Below, one piece after another: positions 42,278 to 51,001 of a stretch of 64,000 nt of DNA. The notes under the pieces were generated by a model. It did no database searches, was not told the origin of the DNA, and was given only the letters and a program-made list of their open reading frames with translations. Source of the stretch: Ruminococcus sp. (GTDB lineage Bacteria > Bacillota > Clostridia > Oscillospirales > Ruminococcaceae); NCBI GenBank assembly GCA_015066935.1, contig SVNK01000002.1, forward strand, positions 124,001 through 188,000. Direction: 5' to 3'. A program made the translations under genes and the position numbers. The number at the start of each line of letters is the position of its first letter. Within the stretch, counting starts at the first letter, position 1.

Positions 42278-42611
42278 GATTCTTCTCTCAGCAGCTTCCT
42301 CGAAGCTCAGGCTCGCCGCAAAAAAACACCGTATCGACCTCGATGAACGTGTTTCTGCTGATGATGACTACGGCGAAGCGGTAAGAAGCGTCGTTATTCA
42401 GGCTGTTTCAAGAGCGCTGAACTCCGTTTCCGACGTTAATCCCGCACTCTCACAGGGCTCCGAAACAAACGGCAGCTACAGCGTTTCCATGACATATCTC
42501 AATGCAGGTCAGTCGCTGTATTTCCTCAGAAACGAACTCAGAGAACTCGGACTGATGCGGCAGACCTTCGGTGCTGTCGATATCTACGACCTGAACGGGA
42601 ACGGAGGTTGA
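42198..42611 (+). CDS. Head-tail connector (adaptor) protein
   Basis: 137 residues. MGKVYASVSDMTALGISLTAAQ resembles the helical N-terminus of gp6/Gp15-type connector proteins that ring the portal; VRSVVIQAVSRALNS is a typical second helix. Chosen start ATG 42198 follows GAGGAGG; the longer same-frame reading would translate the tandem repeats as RILPTLNPW and is rejected. Overlaps the repeat gene. Confidence 0.7.
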   Translation: MGKVYASVSDMTALGISLTAAQTQAAEILLSAASSKLRLAAKKHRIDLDERVSADDDYGEAVRSVVIQAVSRALNSVSDVNPALSQGSETNGSYSVSMTYLNAGQSLYFLRNELRELGLMRQTFGAVDIYDLNGNGG

Positions 42612-42615
42612 TTTT

Positions 42616-42939
42616 ATGTTCACTAACCATGCAGGCTGCACTATTTTTGAGAAGATAAGACGTGGACGTGAACCGTCATACGTCCGTCATACAACGGGTC
42701 CGTGCTACATCGAACAGAATCACGGTCAGAGCAGCGGCTCCGACAGGATTCCACGGAATTCCGATTTCATTTCGATTCCCGAAGCTTCGGCAGACTACCT
42801 CCCGAAGCCCGATGACCGTATCGTCTACGGTATCATCGACGGCGACGTTCCGCCTGCCGGTGCACTCACGATTCTGAGCGTAAAAGACCTTCGTTTCGGC
42901 TCTCCGAGAGTGCGTCATATCGAGCTGACTGCGGGGTGA
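42616..42939 (+). CDS. Head-closure-like phage protein
   Basis: 107 residues. MFTNHAGCTIFEKIRRGREPSYVRHTTG and a beta-rich rest, ending DLRFGSPRVRHIELTAG. By size and place it is the head-completion (stopper) protein; sequences of this kind are annotated DUF6751 in clostridial phages, which I hold with moderate confidence. GGAGGTTG precedes the start. Confidence 0.65.
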   Translation: MFTNHAGCTIFEKIRRGREPSYVRHTTGPCYIEQNHGQSSGSDRIPRNSDFISIPEASADYLPKPDDRIVYGIIDGDVPPAGALTILSVKDLRFGSPRVRHIELTAG

Positions 42940-42943
42940 CGTT

Positions 42944-43270
42944 ATGATTGACTTCAAAGGTGTGGAATTTGCTCCCGATTTTACCGTGAAGCACAGGAGA
43001 AATATCGCAGAGGCTCAGGATATCGTTGACAGCGAATGTCTGAAGCTCCTTCCCGATTATACTCCGATTGCCATGAAGCGTTTCAAGAACAGAGGTAAAA
43101 TGAGCAGGTCACATAAGCGGCAGTCTCCCGGTGTTATTATCAATACCGAGCCTCTCGCCCGACGTGAATACTACACGAACAAGGGATTTTCGGGCAGGGG
43201 AAAGTTCTGGCTTGACCGCCTTAAAGCTGACCACAGGGACGACATCCTGAGGAGCGTGAAAAAACGATGA
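42944..43270 (+). CDS. Minor capsid / tail-completion protein
   Basis: 108 residues, basic, with KFWLDRLKADHRDDILRSVKKR at the C-terminus. This W-x-x-R-x-K ending and the early AEAQDIVDSECLKLLPDYTPI match the 'minor capsid protein' (HK97 gp10-like) group of Firmicutes phages. It overlaps the next gene by 4 nt. Confidence 0.7.
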   Translation: MIDFKGVEFAPDFTVKHRRNIAEAQDIVDSECLKLLPDYTPIAMKRFKNRGKMSRSHKRQSPGVIINTEPLARREYYTNKGFSGRGKFWLDRLKADHRDDILRSVKKR

Positions 43271-43716
43271 AAAAACCAATTATTGAGGGCGTCAGGGACT
43301 TCGTTCTCGGCTTCCCCGAGCTGAAGGACGGCTGTCTTACGGTGGACTGTCTCGGCTGTGAGCCTGTAGAGTACACTGTGGAGACCGTCCCGTGTGACCC
43401 GGTCCACACACGTTACGTTGACGGCGACTGCTTAAAACAGTTCCTGTTTATCTTCGCAAGCCGTGAGTACTTCGGTGCCGATGTCAATACGGCTATCGGG
43501 AACCTCTCGTTCTATGAGGAGTTCGAAAACTGGATTTCACAGAAGAATCTCTGCGGAGAGCTCCCCGATCTGGGCGGCGGACGTTCTCCCGACAGCATCG
43601 AGGTCCTCACAAGAGGCTATGCTCTCTCGGAGGAGGCTGATACGGCTCGTTACCAGATTCAGCTGCGGCTCCTTTATGAGGAAGAATTTACCGAAAAATA
43701 TATTGTAAAGGGCTGA
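43267..43716 (+). CDS. Tail terminator-like / minor capsid protein
   Basis: 149 residues. FLFIFASREYFGADVNTAIGNLSFYEEFENWI and DTARYQIQLRLLYEEEF are the recognisable parts of the Minor_capsid_3/tail terminator group, which caps the tail tube. Position between connector and tail tube agrees. ATG 43267 overlaps the preceding stop. Confidence 0.72.
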   Translation: MKKPIIEGVRDFVLGFPELKDGCLTVDCLGCEPVEYTVETVPCDPVHTRYVDGDCLKQFLFIFASREYFGADVNTAIGNLSFYEEFENWISQKNLCGELPDLGGGRSPDSIEVLTRGYALSEEADTARYQIQLRLLYEEEFTEKYIVKG

Positions 43717-43762
43717 TTCATACATCAGCCCATATTATTTTAATTTTCAAGGAGGAAAGTCT

Positions 43763-44236
43763 ATGTCTATTGTTGCAAGACACAAGAAAATCGCATTCTA
43801 CGGCGTTGTCGCCGAAGACGGTGAAAAGTTCGTCAGGATGCCGAAGTTCACTCAGCTCACCACCAGCAAGAACCCTATTGAGTATAATCGTCAGTACGTC
43901 GATGAGCCGTTTCAGGAGTCGGACGTCGTGGGATATTCGCCCTCGATTTCTTACGCCTTCGACCGTCACACCGACAAGGAGGTTCAGACCGACATCATCC
44001 GCATCTCTGATGAGGAGCTTATCGGCAGCGACGCTGTCCGTAATATCGTCGTGGTCGATATCGAAACGGGCGAGGCTGTGAAGCGTGCATATGCCGTGAT
44101 TCCGTCCACAGAGGGCGACAATATCAACGTCTACACATATTCGGGCAATTTCAAGTGCAAGGGCGAACTCGTAATTGGTACGGCGGAAAGCTCCGATAAC
44201 TGGCAGACCTGCACGTTCACTCCAAAAACAGAGTAG
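43763..44236 (+). CDS. Major tail tube protein
   Basis: 157 residues (SIVARHKKIAFYGVVAEDGEKFVRMPKFTQL...). Beta-rich with RQYVDEPFQESDVVGYSPSISYAFDRHTDKEV, typical for clostridial siphophage tail tubes. AAGGAGG precedes ATG 43763. The gene ends in TAG (44234-44236), but the same frame runs on for 27 acidic codons (IDGEAADAYSVGDSDVHNND...) to TGA at 44318-44320, just before the next ribosome site. Readthrough would add a tail-tube extension; the TAG could also be a point mutation or sequencing error. Confidence 0.82.
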   Translation: MSIVARHKKIAFYGVVAEDGEKFVRMPKFTQLTTSKNPIEYNRQYVDEPFQESDVVGYSPSISYAFDRHTDKEVQTDIIRISDEELIGSDAVRNIVVVDIETGEAVKRAYAVIPSTEGDNINVYTYSGNFKCKGELVIGTAESSDNWQTCTFTPKTE

Positions 44237-44334
44237 ATTGACGGAGAAGCGGCGGATGCTTATTCCGTCGGCGACTCCGATGTACATAACAACGATGAAC
44301 AGCCCGAAACGGCTGAATGAAAGGATTTGAGCCT

Positions 44335-44718
44335 ATGAGCCGCAAAAACTGGGAAATCAACGGTCTGAGCCTTGAGTTCGATAATCAGGACGCAGACAAC
44401 ATGGAACGCTACGAAAATGCCTTCGACCTCATGGAAAAAGAAGCAAAACAGCTCCCCAAGGACGGCAGAGTCTCCGAAAGAATCAGAGCCTACTGCAACG
44501 TCTTCCGTAACCTTTTCGACAGAATCTTCGGTGAGGGTACTTCCGATAAGCTCTTCAACGGCGTCCCCATGAGTTCGGAACGCTATGAGGAAATCTACAC
44601 ACAGTTTCTGGAGTTCGTCAGAGAGCAGAACGACGCCTCTCATCAGAGACATGCTGCACGTATTTCTGCATATCTGCCCAATCGTAAACAGCGTCGGAGT
44701 GCCGCAAAGAATAAATGA
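44335..44718 (+). CDS. Tail assembly chaperone-like protein
   Basis: 127 residues, MSRKNWEINGLSLEFDNQD..., helical and charged, between tail tube and tape measure, where gpG-type chaperones lie. Sequences of this kind are annotated DUF6673. ATG 44335 has AAAGGA 9 nt upstream. The stop overlaps the next start (ATGA); I see no classical slippery heptamer, so a G/GT frameshift is not supported. Confidence 0.7.
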   Translation: MSRKNWEINGLSLEFDNQDADNMERYENAFDLMEKEAKQLPKDGRVSERIRAYCNVFRNLFDRIFGEGTSDKLFNGVPMSSERYEEIYTQFLEFVREQNDASHQRHAARISAYLPNRKQRRSAAKNK

Positions 44719-45314
44719 TTAATCTGCTGTATGAACCGCTTCCCGATTATGTCACAATCAGCGGACGTCGGTACGGTATTATCACCGATTTCCGTGAGTG
44801 GTTCCGATTCGCCGATATGATTCACGACGGGAGTCTCTCCGACAGGGAAAAGCTCTCTCTTATGACGCTGTACCTCGATGAGCCTCCCGAATCTGTTTCA
44901 ACAGAGCTTGTCCGTGCCGTTTTCGCATTCTATGCCGCAGACGCACTCGATTCCGATACGGATAATCAGTACGACGGTCCCGATGATGACACCGCCGACG
45001 CTCAGCCGCTGTGCAGACCTCCCGTTTTCGACTGGAAATATGACGCTAAATTCCTGCTTGCCGATTTCAGACGCTTCTACGGTATCAATCTTCTCGACGC
45101 CGCACTCGATATGCACTGGTGGGAGTTCAGAAGCCTCTTTGCGGCTCTCCCCGACGATTCCCAATGTATGAAGCGTATCTCAATCAGAAGCACTGACCTC
45201 GGCAGTATCAAAAATGATGCGTACCGTGCGAAAATTGCCCGTCTGCAAAGACTTATCGCTCTCCCGTATGAAATGTCGGACGACGAAATCTCCGCCGTTT
45301 TCGACATTCAGTGA
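44715..45314 (+). CDS. Bacteriophage Gp15-family protein
   Basis: 199 residues. Key blocks: LYEPLPDYVTISGRRYGIITDFREWF, FDWKYDAKFLLADFRRFYGINL, LHWWEFRSLFAALPDD, and MKRISIRSTDLGSIKN. This is the Gp15 family (PF06854), which lies before tape-measure genes in siphophages and probably acts in tail assembly. Confidence 0.88.
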   Translation: MINLLYEPLPDYVTISGRRYGIITDFREWFRFADMIHDGSLSDREKLSLMTLYLDEPPESVSTELVRAVFAFYAADALDSDTDNQYDGPDDDTADAQPLCRPPVFDWKYDAKFLLADFRRFYGINLLDAALDMHWWEFRSLFAALPDDSQCMKRISIRSTDLGSIKNDAYRAKIARLQRLIALPYEMSDDEISAVFDIQ

Positions 45315-45323
45315 GGTTTTACC

Positions 45324-45506
45324 ATGGATAACAGAATTCGTGTCCCACCCATTGAACTGAGGTGGCTGCTCTGCCCGTTCTGCGGAGCTAAAACAGTTCT
45401 TTTCGACAACACCGCCAACTGTCATGGCGTGCATATAAAGTGCACAAGAGGCTGTAAACAGGTGTTTGAAATTAAAATCAGAAACGGAGAACAAGTGCAT
45501 TCCTGA
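45324..45506 (+). CDS. Small zinc-ribbon protein (Cys-rich KTR-like)
   Basis: 60 residues: LLCPFCGAKTVLFDNTANCHG ... IKCTRGCKQVFEIKI, the pattern of the Cys-rich KTR/Com-type zinc ribbons. Commonly precedes tape-measure genes in clostridial phages; Mu Com acts in translation control, the role here is unknown. Confidence 0.72.
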   Translation: MDNRIRVPPIELRWLLCPFCGAKTVLFDNTANCHGVHIKCTRGCKQVFEIKIRNGEQVHS

Positions 45507-45547
45507 GCCTTTGAGCCGCACATTCCCGTCCGTAAGGAGGAATTTGT

Positions 45548-47938
45548 GTGGCTTTTGACGGTACTTTGAAATTCGATACCGCTATTGATAAATCAGGATT
45601 TGAATCAGGAGTCGGCAGTCTTGTCGGTCTCGCAAAAAAGGGCATGGAGCTCTGCAACACAGCTATTACGAAGACTGCGGGTGCGATGGTCACACTCGGA
45701 AAAAGCTCTCTTGAAGCTTATGCAGACTACGAACAGCTCTCGGGCGGCATTCAGACGCTGTTCAGCACTACCCAAAAATCTTATGGGGAACTCTGTAACG
45801 AAATGCTTGCTCAGGGTGCATCAATTGACGAGTTTGAAGCCAAGTGGCATGAGTACAATCAAGGCGTTTATGATGCTATGGAAAATGCCGCCGTCGCTTT
45901 CAAAACAGCAGGCATGTCCCAGAATCAGTACATGGAAACCGTTACGTCGTTCTCGGCAGCACTCATTGCGTCCCTCGGCGGTGATACGGTAAAGGCGGCT
46001 GAACTCGCCGATATGGCTATCATCGACATGGCTGACAACGCCAACAAAATGGGCAGCTCCATGGAGAGCATCCAGAACGCTTATCAGGGCTTCGCCAAGC
46101 AGAATTATACCATGCTCGATAACCTCAAGCTCGGTTACGGCGGTACCCAGAAAGAAATGCAGCGTCTGCTTGCCGATGCTGAAGCGATTTCGGGTATTCA
46201 CTACGATATAAGCAGTTATGCCGACGTTGTTGAGGCTATTCACGTCATCCAGACCGAAATGGGCATCACGGGTACCACCGCAAAGGAAGCCTCAGAGACT
46301 ATCAGCGGTTCTCTGGCTGCTGCGAAAGCGGCTTGGGAGAATCTTCTTATCGGTATTGCCGACTTTGAGGAACAGGACGCCGAAAAGCTTCTCGGTGATT
46401 TCGTTGAGAGTGCTGCCGTTGCCGCCGAAAACATTATGGAGCGTATTGATGTCATTATCGGCGGAATAGGCGAACTCGCTCCGTCTATCGGCGGTATTCT
46501 CGGGGACGCCGTTACAAGGATTGCGGAGTTCCTCCCCGATATTGTAAGCATGGGTAAGGATGTCGTCCTAAGTCTGGCGGACGGTATTACCGAAAATATT
46601 GACACCATAAGCGGATGTGCACTCGAAGTCGCAGGGGCGTTCATTACGGCGTATGCTCAGCTGCTCCCGAAGTGGTATGAAATCGCCGCAAAGGCTCTGA
46701 ACTCCGTCGCAAAGGGCATCACCGACAACCTCCCTCAGATTAAACAGACTGCCCGACAGCTCATCATCGACCTGACCGACTCGCTGACAACAAACCTCCC
46801 GATTCTCATCGAAGCCGCAGCAGAGATTGCTTCCGCACTCGCTGAACTTATTGCCGATAATACCGACGTTCTGCTCGACGGCGCTTTGCAGGTGCTGGAG
46901 GTTCTCGCTTCATGTCTGCTCGATAATATCGACGTTCTGGTTGACGCTGCCGTCGGACTCGTTCTCGCTCTGGCGGAATATATCAGCGACAACTCTCAGG
47001 AGCTTGCCGAAACAGCGATTTCCCTCGTCAAGGAGGTCGTCGATGTCCTCATTGAGAACGCTCCCGAACTTCTGGCGGCGGCTCTGGTACTGTTCGGCGC
47101 AGTCCTCGAGGCGGTCTATACCGTTTTTGAGGAGATACTCACCGAAATCGGCGATTCAATTACCGAAATCGGCGAAACCCTCGGTGAGGGCGCAATGGAC
47201 GCCGTTCAGAGCGTCGGGGAATGGTTCTCGGAGCTGCCTTCCGAAATTGCTCAGGGTCTGTCCGACGTGCTTTACGACATCGGCGACTGGGGCAGCGACC
47301 TCCTCATCGCAGGCAGGGACGCCGCTAAGGAGCTTGTCGGCTCAATCTCTGATAAAATCGGCGAACTCCCGGACAAAATGGTCGAAATCGGCAAGGAACT
47401 CGTCGAGGGTATCTGGGACGGCATAAAGTCCGCCAAGGACTGGCTTTTCGATAAAATCTCCGACTTCGGCGACGATATTATTGACGGTGCCAAGGAGATT
47501 TTCGATATCAATTCGCCGTCCCGACGCATGAGGGATGAGGTCGGTGAGCCTATTGCCGAGGGTATCGGCGTCGGCATGAATGAGAATATCCCTCGTATTG
47601 GCAGGGACGCTGTCCGTGCTCTGGAGGGTATTTCTCCCGAAATCAGCGTGAAGGCGCTCCCCGAAATCGACAGCTCCGCTTTCGAAGCTCTCAGAGTCCA
47701 CTCCGCACACGCTGATGCGGTCTTTGCCGAATCTGCTCCCGTTTCGGAAATTACGAATAATGTGTGGAATTACAGCACGGAAAAGCCGTCTCCCGAGGAT
47801 GTGCGTCCCATTGAGCTTCATGCTCAGTTTGTAGTCGGAGAGGAAGTCGTGGCGGAGGGAGTTGCCGTTATCGCTTCCGACAATATCGACCGTCAGCAGG
47901 GCGTTACCGTCAAGCTCAAGGAAAGGAGTCTCGCATGA
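45548..47938 (+). CDS. Tail tape measure protein
   Basis: 796 residues. The N-terminal third contains MAFDGTLKFDTAIDKSGFESG, SGGIQTLFS and NAYQGFAKQNYTMLDNLKLGYGG, the conserved phage-tape-measure (TP901/Gp-like) core; the middle is a long Ala/Ile/Leu/Asp-rich helical region (about 280-560); the C-terminus has FDINSPSRRMRDEVG. At about 1.5 A per residue the tail would be around 120 nm (family rule). GTG 45548 follows AAGGAGG. Confidence 0.9.
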   Translation: MAFDGTLKFDTAIDKSGFESGVGSLVGLAKKGMELCNTAITKTAGAMVTLGKSSLEAYADYEQLSGGIQTLFSTTQKSYGELCNEMLAQGASIDEFEAKWHEYNQGVYDAMENAAVAFKTAGMSQNQYMETVTSFSAALIASLGGDTVKAAELADMAIIDMADNANKMGSSMESIQNAYQGFAKQNYTMLDNLKLGYGGTQKEMQRLLADAEAISGIHYDISSYADVVEAIHVIQTEMGITGTTAKEASETISGSLAAAKAAWENLLIGIADFEEQDAEKLLGDFVESAAVAAENIMERIDVIIGGIGELAPSIGGILGDAVTRIAEFLPDIVSMGKDVVLSLADGITENIDTISGCALEVAGAFITAYAQLLPKWYEIAAKALNSVAKGITDNLPQIKQTARQLIIDLTDSLTTNLPILIEAAAEIASALAELIADNTDVLLDGALQVLEVLASCLLDNIDVLVDAAVGLVLALAEYISDNSQELAETAISLVKEVVDVLIENAPELLAAALVLFGAVLEAVYTVFEEILTEIGDSITEIGETLGEGAMDAVQSVGEWFSELPSEIAQGLSDVLYDIGDWGSDLLIAGRDAAKELVGSISDKIGELPDKMVEIGKELVEGIWDGIKSAKDWLFDKISDFGDDIIDGAKEIFDINSPSRRMRDEVGEPIAEGIGVGMNENIPRIGRDAVRALEGISPEISVKALPEIDSSAFEALRVHSAHADAVFAESAPVSEITNNVWNYSTEKPSPEDVRPIELHAQFVVGEEVVAEGVAVIASDNIDRQQGVTVKLKERSLA

Positions 47939-48699
47939 TTAAGGGCATTACAGTGAACGGTCTGCACTCGTATCAGAGGTTCGGTCTGAGGATGCTCAGC
48001 CGAAACATCGGTGCAGCTCCCAAGGACGAATATACCGAAAGGGTCCCGTTCAGCAGCGTTACCCACGATTTCAGCCGTATCTGCGGCGAGCCTTCCTTCG
48101 GTGAACGCACCCTCACTTATACCTTTGAGTTTCTGGAATTCCGCACGAAAACCGCTGAGGAAAACATCTTCGCCGTTATGGAATGGCTCTGCTTTGCCGA
48201 CCGTCAGAAGCTCTGGGACGATATGCTGCCGAATCACTTCTTTGAGGTGCGTGAACCGACTGTCAGCTTCTCCGAAAGTCACGGAGTCCACAAAATTACT
48301 GCCGTTTTCAAGGCGAATCCCGTTATCGGGCAGAATCCGAATCTCTATGCGGCTGCGGTGAACTTCCCCGATATCGACGGCGACGGCATTATTACTGCTG
48401 CCGATGCCGCTATGGTGCTCGAAGCCTACACAAAGCTCAGCAGCGGTGAGGATACGGGTCTGACCGACGCTCAGCTCAGAGCCTGCGACGCCGATATGGA
48501 CGGCAAAATTACCGCCTCCGATGCAACTCTCGTGGTGAATTTCTACGCCGAAGTCCAGAACGGTGCCTACTACGGCGACGCTGACGGCTGGGCGGATTAT
48601 CTCAGGGACGTTTCGGGGAAGTATTACCGTCTCATCGACAGCGAGGGCTTCTACCTTGTTGACTCCGAGGGCTTCGTCCTTTATACGAAAGAAGAATAA
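47935..48699 (+). CDS. Distal tail protein (Dit) carrying a dockerin domain
   Basis: 254 residues. Residues 1-140 resemble a distal tail protein (MIKGITVNGLHSYQRFGLRML, FERTL-type core, FFEVREPTVSFSESHGVHKITAVFKANP). Residues about 145-207 form what looks like a type I dockerin: two 12-residue Ca loops, DIDGDGIITAAD and DADMDGKITASD, each followed by an F-helix (AAMVLEAY, ATLVVNFY), with a 20-residue linker. Residues 208-254 repeat the short DSEGF motif. Ca-ligand positions 1,3,5,9,12 are D,D,D,T,D in both. ATG overlaps the tape-measure stop. Confidence 0.82.
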   Translation: MIKGITVNGLHSYQRFGLRMLSRNIGAAPKDEYTERVPFSSVTHDFSRICGEPSFGERTLTYTFEFLEFRTKTAEENIFAVMEWLCFADRQKLWDDMLPNHFFEVREPTVSFSESHGVHKITAVFKANPVIGQNPNLYAAAVNFPDIDGDGIITAADAAMVLEAYTKLSSGEDTGLTDAQLRACDADMDGKITASDATLVVNFYAEVQNGAYYGDADGWADYLRDVSGKYYRLIDSEGFYLVDSEGFVLYTKEE

Positions 48700-48702
48700 G
48701 GC

Positions 48703-48885
48703 ATCATCGTGCAGGGGCGAAAAATAATACGAATTATACGGGACGTCGAGACGCCGTCCCCTACAAATGGCTATTATACGCATACAAATGTAGGGACGAC
48801 CATTGGTCGTCCGTAAATAATTACGCATTACGCATTACGAATTATTCGTGATGTCGAGGAAGCCGTCCCCTACAATGCAGATAAA
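48703..48885. repeat. Palindromic mobile-repeat cluster in the tail module
   Basis: About 180 bp non-coding, made of pieces typical of widespread Firmicutes palindromes: GGGACGTCGAGACGCCGTCCC, CCGTCCCCTACAA twice (around 48754 and 48863), perfect dyad GGACGACCA-T-TGGTCGTCC (48794-48812) and ACGCATTACGCATTACGAATTA. It looks inserted between the Dit gene and the next gene, marking a site of module exchange. Confidence 0.75.
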
Positions 48886-48901
48886 AAGGAGGTTTTTTAT
48901 T

Positions 48902-50974
48902 ATGGCTGATTCAACCGAAAAACAAAAGAATATCAAGGTCTCGGGCGAAGATATTGAGGAGGCGGTCACAAAAATATCGACAATCGAAGCTAACATTAAG
49001 GCGAATGCATCCAACATTGAAGAAACAAACAGCCGAATTGATGAGCTTGCAAATAACAGCAATGCTGAACTGTCGGCACAGGTCGAGCAGAATAAAACTG
49101 ATATTTTATCAGTTAATGAAAAAGTTGAGGGTTTAAAGGCACAGGGAGCACAGCAAACACCGTTATTCGCAGAAAGCATTGAATGGCTTGAAGAAAATGG
49201 TGATACTTCAAAGGTTTATGTGCTGTCTGACGGGTATATCTACGGATATATGACAAAAACTGTTACGGTAAACCCGACAAATCAAATTCCTTTGTCCATC
49301 AATGCTGATAAAACACCGTATAACGGCGGTACAGGTATCAAGTCTGGGTATCGTCTCAATTCACAGGGACAAGAAGTTGCAATATCATCCTACAGCGTAA
49401 CTGGATTTATCTCTGCAAAGTTCGGCGATACCTTACGTTTTTTCGGCATTGTCGGCAATACAGAAAGTAACACGAGAATATGCTATTATGACGAAAATTT
49501 CGCCTTGTTAAACACCATAGGTGGTACTGATGTCAAAGAGATGTTTAACAATGGTATATATAATATTACCGATAACTTGGCGGACAGAGGATTAATGACA
49601 AACATTGAAAATATGGCTTATTTCCGTTTTTCAGCGCCTACAATAAACTCCCAATCTATCGTAACTGTAAACGAACCCTTGGAGTCCGTTACAACGACAA
49701 AAGCCGGATGGAATAGTACCAATCATGCGTTTGTTCCAGCAGATTACGAGGAACAAATCACAGAACTTGAAGAACGTGCGGCTATATTGGAAAATCGGGT
49801 TGACGAGCTATCGGCAGGTGAAAACGGGACATTTACCTATGTTAGCGAAGAAGCAAAGAGAGTTGCTGAAATTATTCAAGTAAAACGTACAGTTGGTAGC
49901 TTGACGTTCACGGCAATGGCTGATTTTCATGTTGAGGTTGATACGACTGTTACAAGTTTTCCGCTTAAGGATAATCTTACTTCTTGTCGTGATGCAGGTC
50001 TTGGCCTTGCAGAGATGCAGAAATATTTCAAGCTTGATTTTGCGGCTGTGCTTGGAGATTATACTTACAGCGATAGCACTGAAACAATCGAGCAGGTTAA
50101 AAAAGATTTGACCTACGTTAAAAAGTGTATGACCGATGGTATGAAAGGGATTCCTAATATTTGGGTAACAGGCAACCACGATATAAATTATGGTAAGGAC
50201 ACGCCACGTAGAATGACCGAAGATGAAATGTATGCTTATCTGACTGGTAACAACAAGTCGACAGTGCAGGACGGTGGCAAAATCGGAAGAAACTACGGAT
50301 ATATTGATTTTGAAAATCAGAAAATTCGCTGTATTTATCTGAACACTGTTGATGTGTTCGATTATCCAGATAATACTGATGGGGCAGCCGATGATGCTAT
50401 GGAAATCACAGCGGTACAGGCCCAATGGCTCATTGACGTCGGTTTAGATTTCAGCGATAAATCAGCACCAACAGAATGGGGTGTGGTTATTCTGTCACAC
50501 CACTGCCTCAGCCAGTTTATGCACGTTACAGCGATTTTAACCGCATATAAAGACGGGGCGAGCGGAAGTGTGGCTGTCACAACAAATGGAGTTGATACTA
50601 AGGTTAATTATGACTTTACAGGTGTAAGCCGTGGTGAAATTATATGTGCAGTACACGGTCACGACCATAATTTTACCTATCGTAAAATTAGTGACGAACC
50701 TTGGCATCAAGTTACAGAAGAAAAGTCGTGGCTTTGGAGTATCTGTGTACCAAACGTAGATACCACAAGGAACAACGAAAAAGCAACCAGTGCAGATGAA
50801 GCTTACAAACAGGCTTTTGGTGAATTTGATGAGAATGGCACTCCTGTCTATTATCCTAAAACACAGGGGACAGCAACAAGCACAAGTTTCTGCGTTTTCA
50901 CGATTGATAGAAAGAATCGCAAGATACACGCTATTGCTTATGGTGCAGGCATTGACAGAGAAATCTCATACTAA
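48902..50974 (+). CDS. Tail-associated metallophosphoesterase with N-terminal coiled coil
   Basis: 690 residues. About 15-80: coiled coil. About 90-330: beta-rich fibre-like region (tail-attached). About 335-690: calcineurin-like metallophosphoesterase, with ADFHVEV (about 339), LGDYTY, VTGNHDINYG, LSHHC and VHGHDHNF, the full set of metal-ligand motifs. Located between Dit and Tal, so it should be a baseplate or fibre enzyme that could cleave phosphodiesters of wall or surface glycopolymers (inference). AT-richer than flanking genes and preceded by mobile repeats. ATG 48902 with AAGGAGG. Confidence 0.82.
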   Translation: MADSTEKQKNIKVSGEDIEEAVTKISTIEANIKANASNIEETNSRIDELANNSNAELSAQVEQNKTDILSVNEKVEGLKAQGAQQTPLFAESIEWLEENGDTSKVYVLSDGYIYGYMTKTVTVNPTNQIPLSINADKTPYNGGTGIKSGYRLNSQGQEVAISSYSVTGFISAKFGDTLRFFGIVGNTESNTRICYYDENFALLNTIGGTDVKEMFNNGIYNITDNLADRGLMTNIENMAYFRFSAPTINSQSIVTVNEPLESVTTTKAGWNSTNHAFVPADYEEQITELEERAAILENRVDELSAGENGTFTYVSEEAKRVAEIIQVKRTVGSLTFTAMADFHVEVDTTVTSFPLKDNLTSCRDAGLGLAEMQKYFKLDFAAVLGDYTYSDSTETIEQVKKDLTYVKKCMTDGMKGIPNIWVTGNHDINYGKDTPRRMTEDEMYAYLTGNNKSTVQDGGKIGRNYGYIDFENQKIRCIYLNTVDVFDYPDNTDGAADDAMEITAVQAQWLIDVGLDFSDKSAPTEWGVVILSHHCLSQFMHVTAILTAYKDGASGSVAVTTNGVDTKVNYDFTGVSRGEIICAVHGHDHNFTYRKISDEPWHQVTEEKSWLWSICVPNVDTTRNNEKATSADEAYKQAFGEFDENGTPVYYPKTQGTATSTSFCVFTIDRKNRKIHAIAYGAGIDREISY

Positions 50975-51001
50975 GCAAATTAAATATAAAGGAGGGGGAA
51001 A

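Noticed and set aside
44700..44730. Programmed frameshift between the two tail chaperone genes
   Set aside because: The overlap is a plain ATGA; no slippery heptamer is present before the stop.
47893..48828. 311-codon open frame antisense to the distal tail gene
   Set aside because: Overlaps a gene with clear Dit and dockerin motifs, no ribosome site, no recognisable domain.
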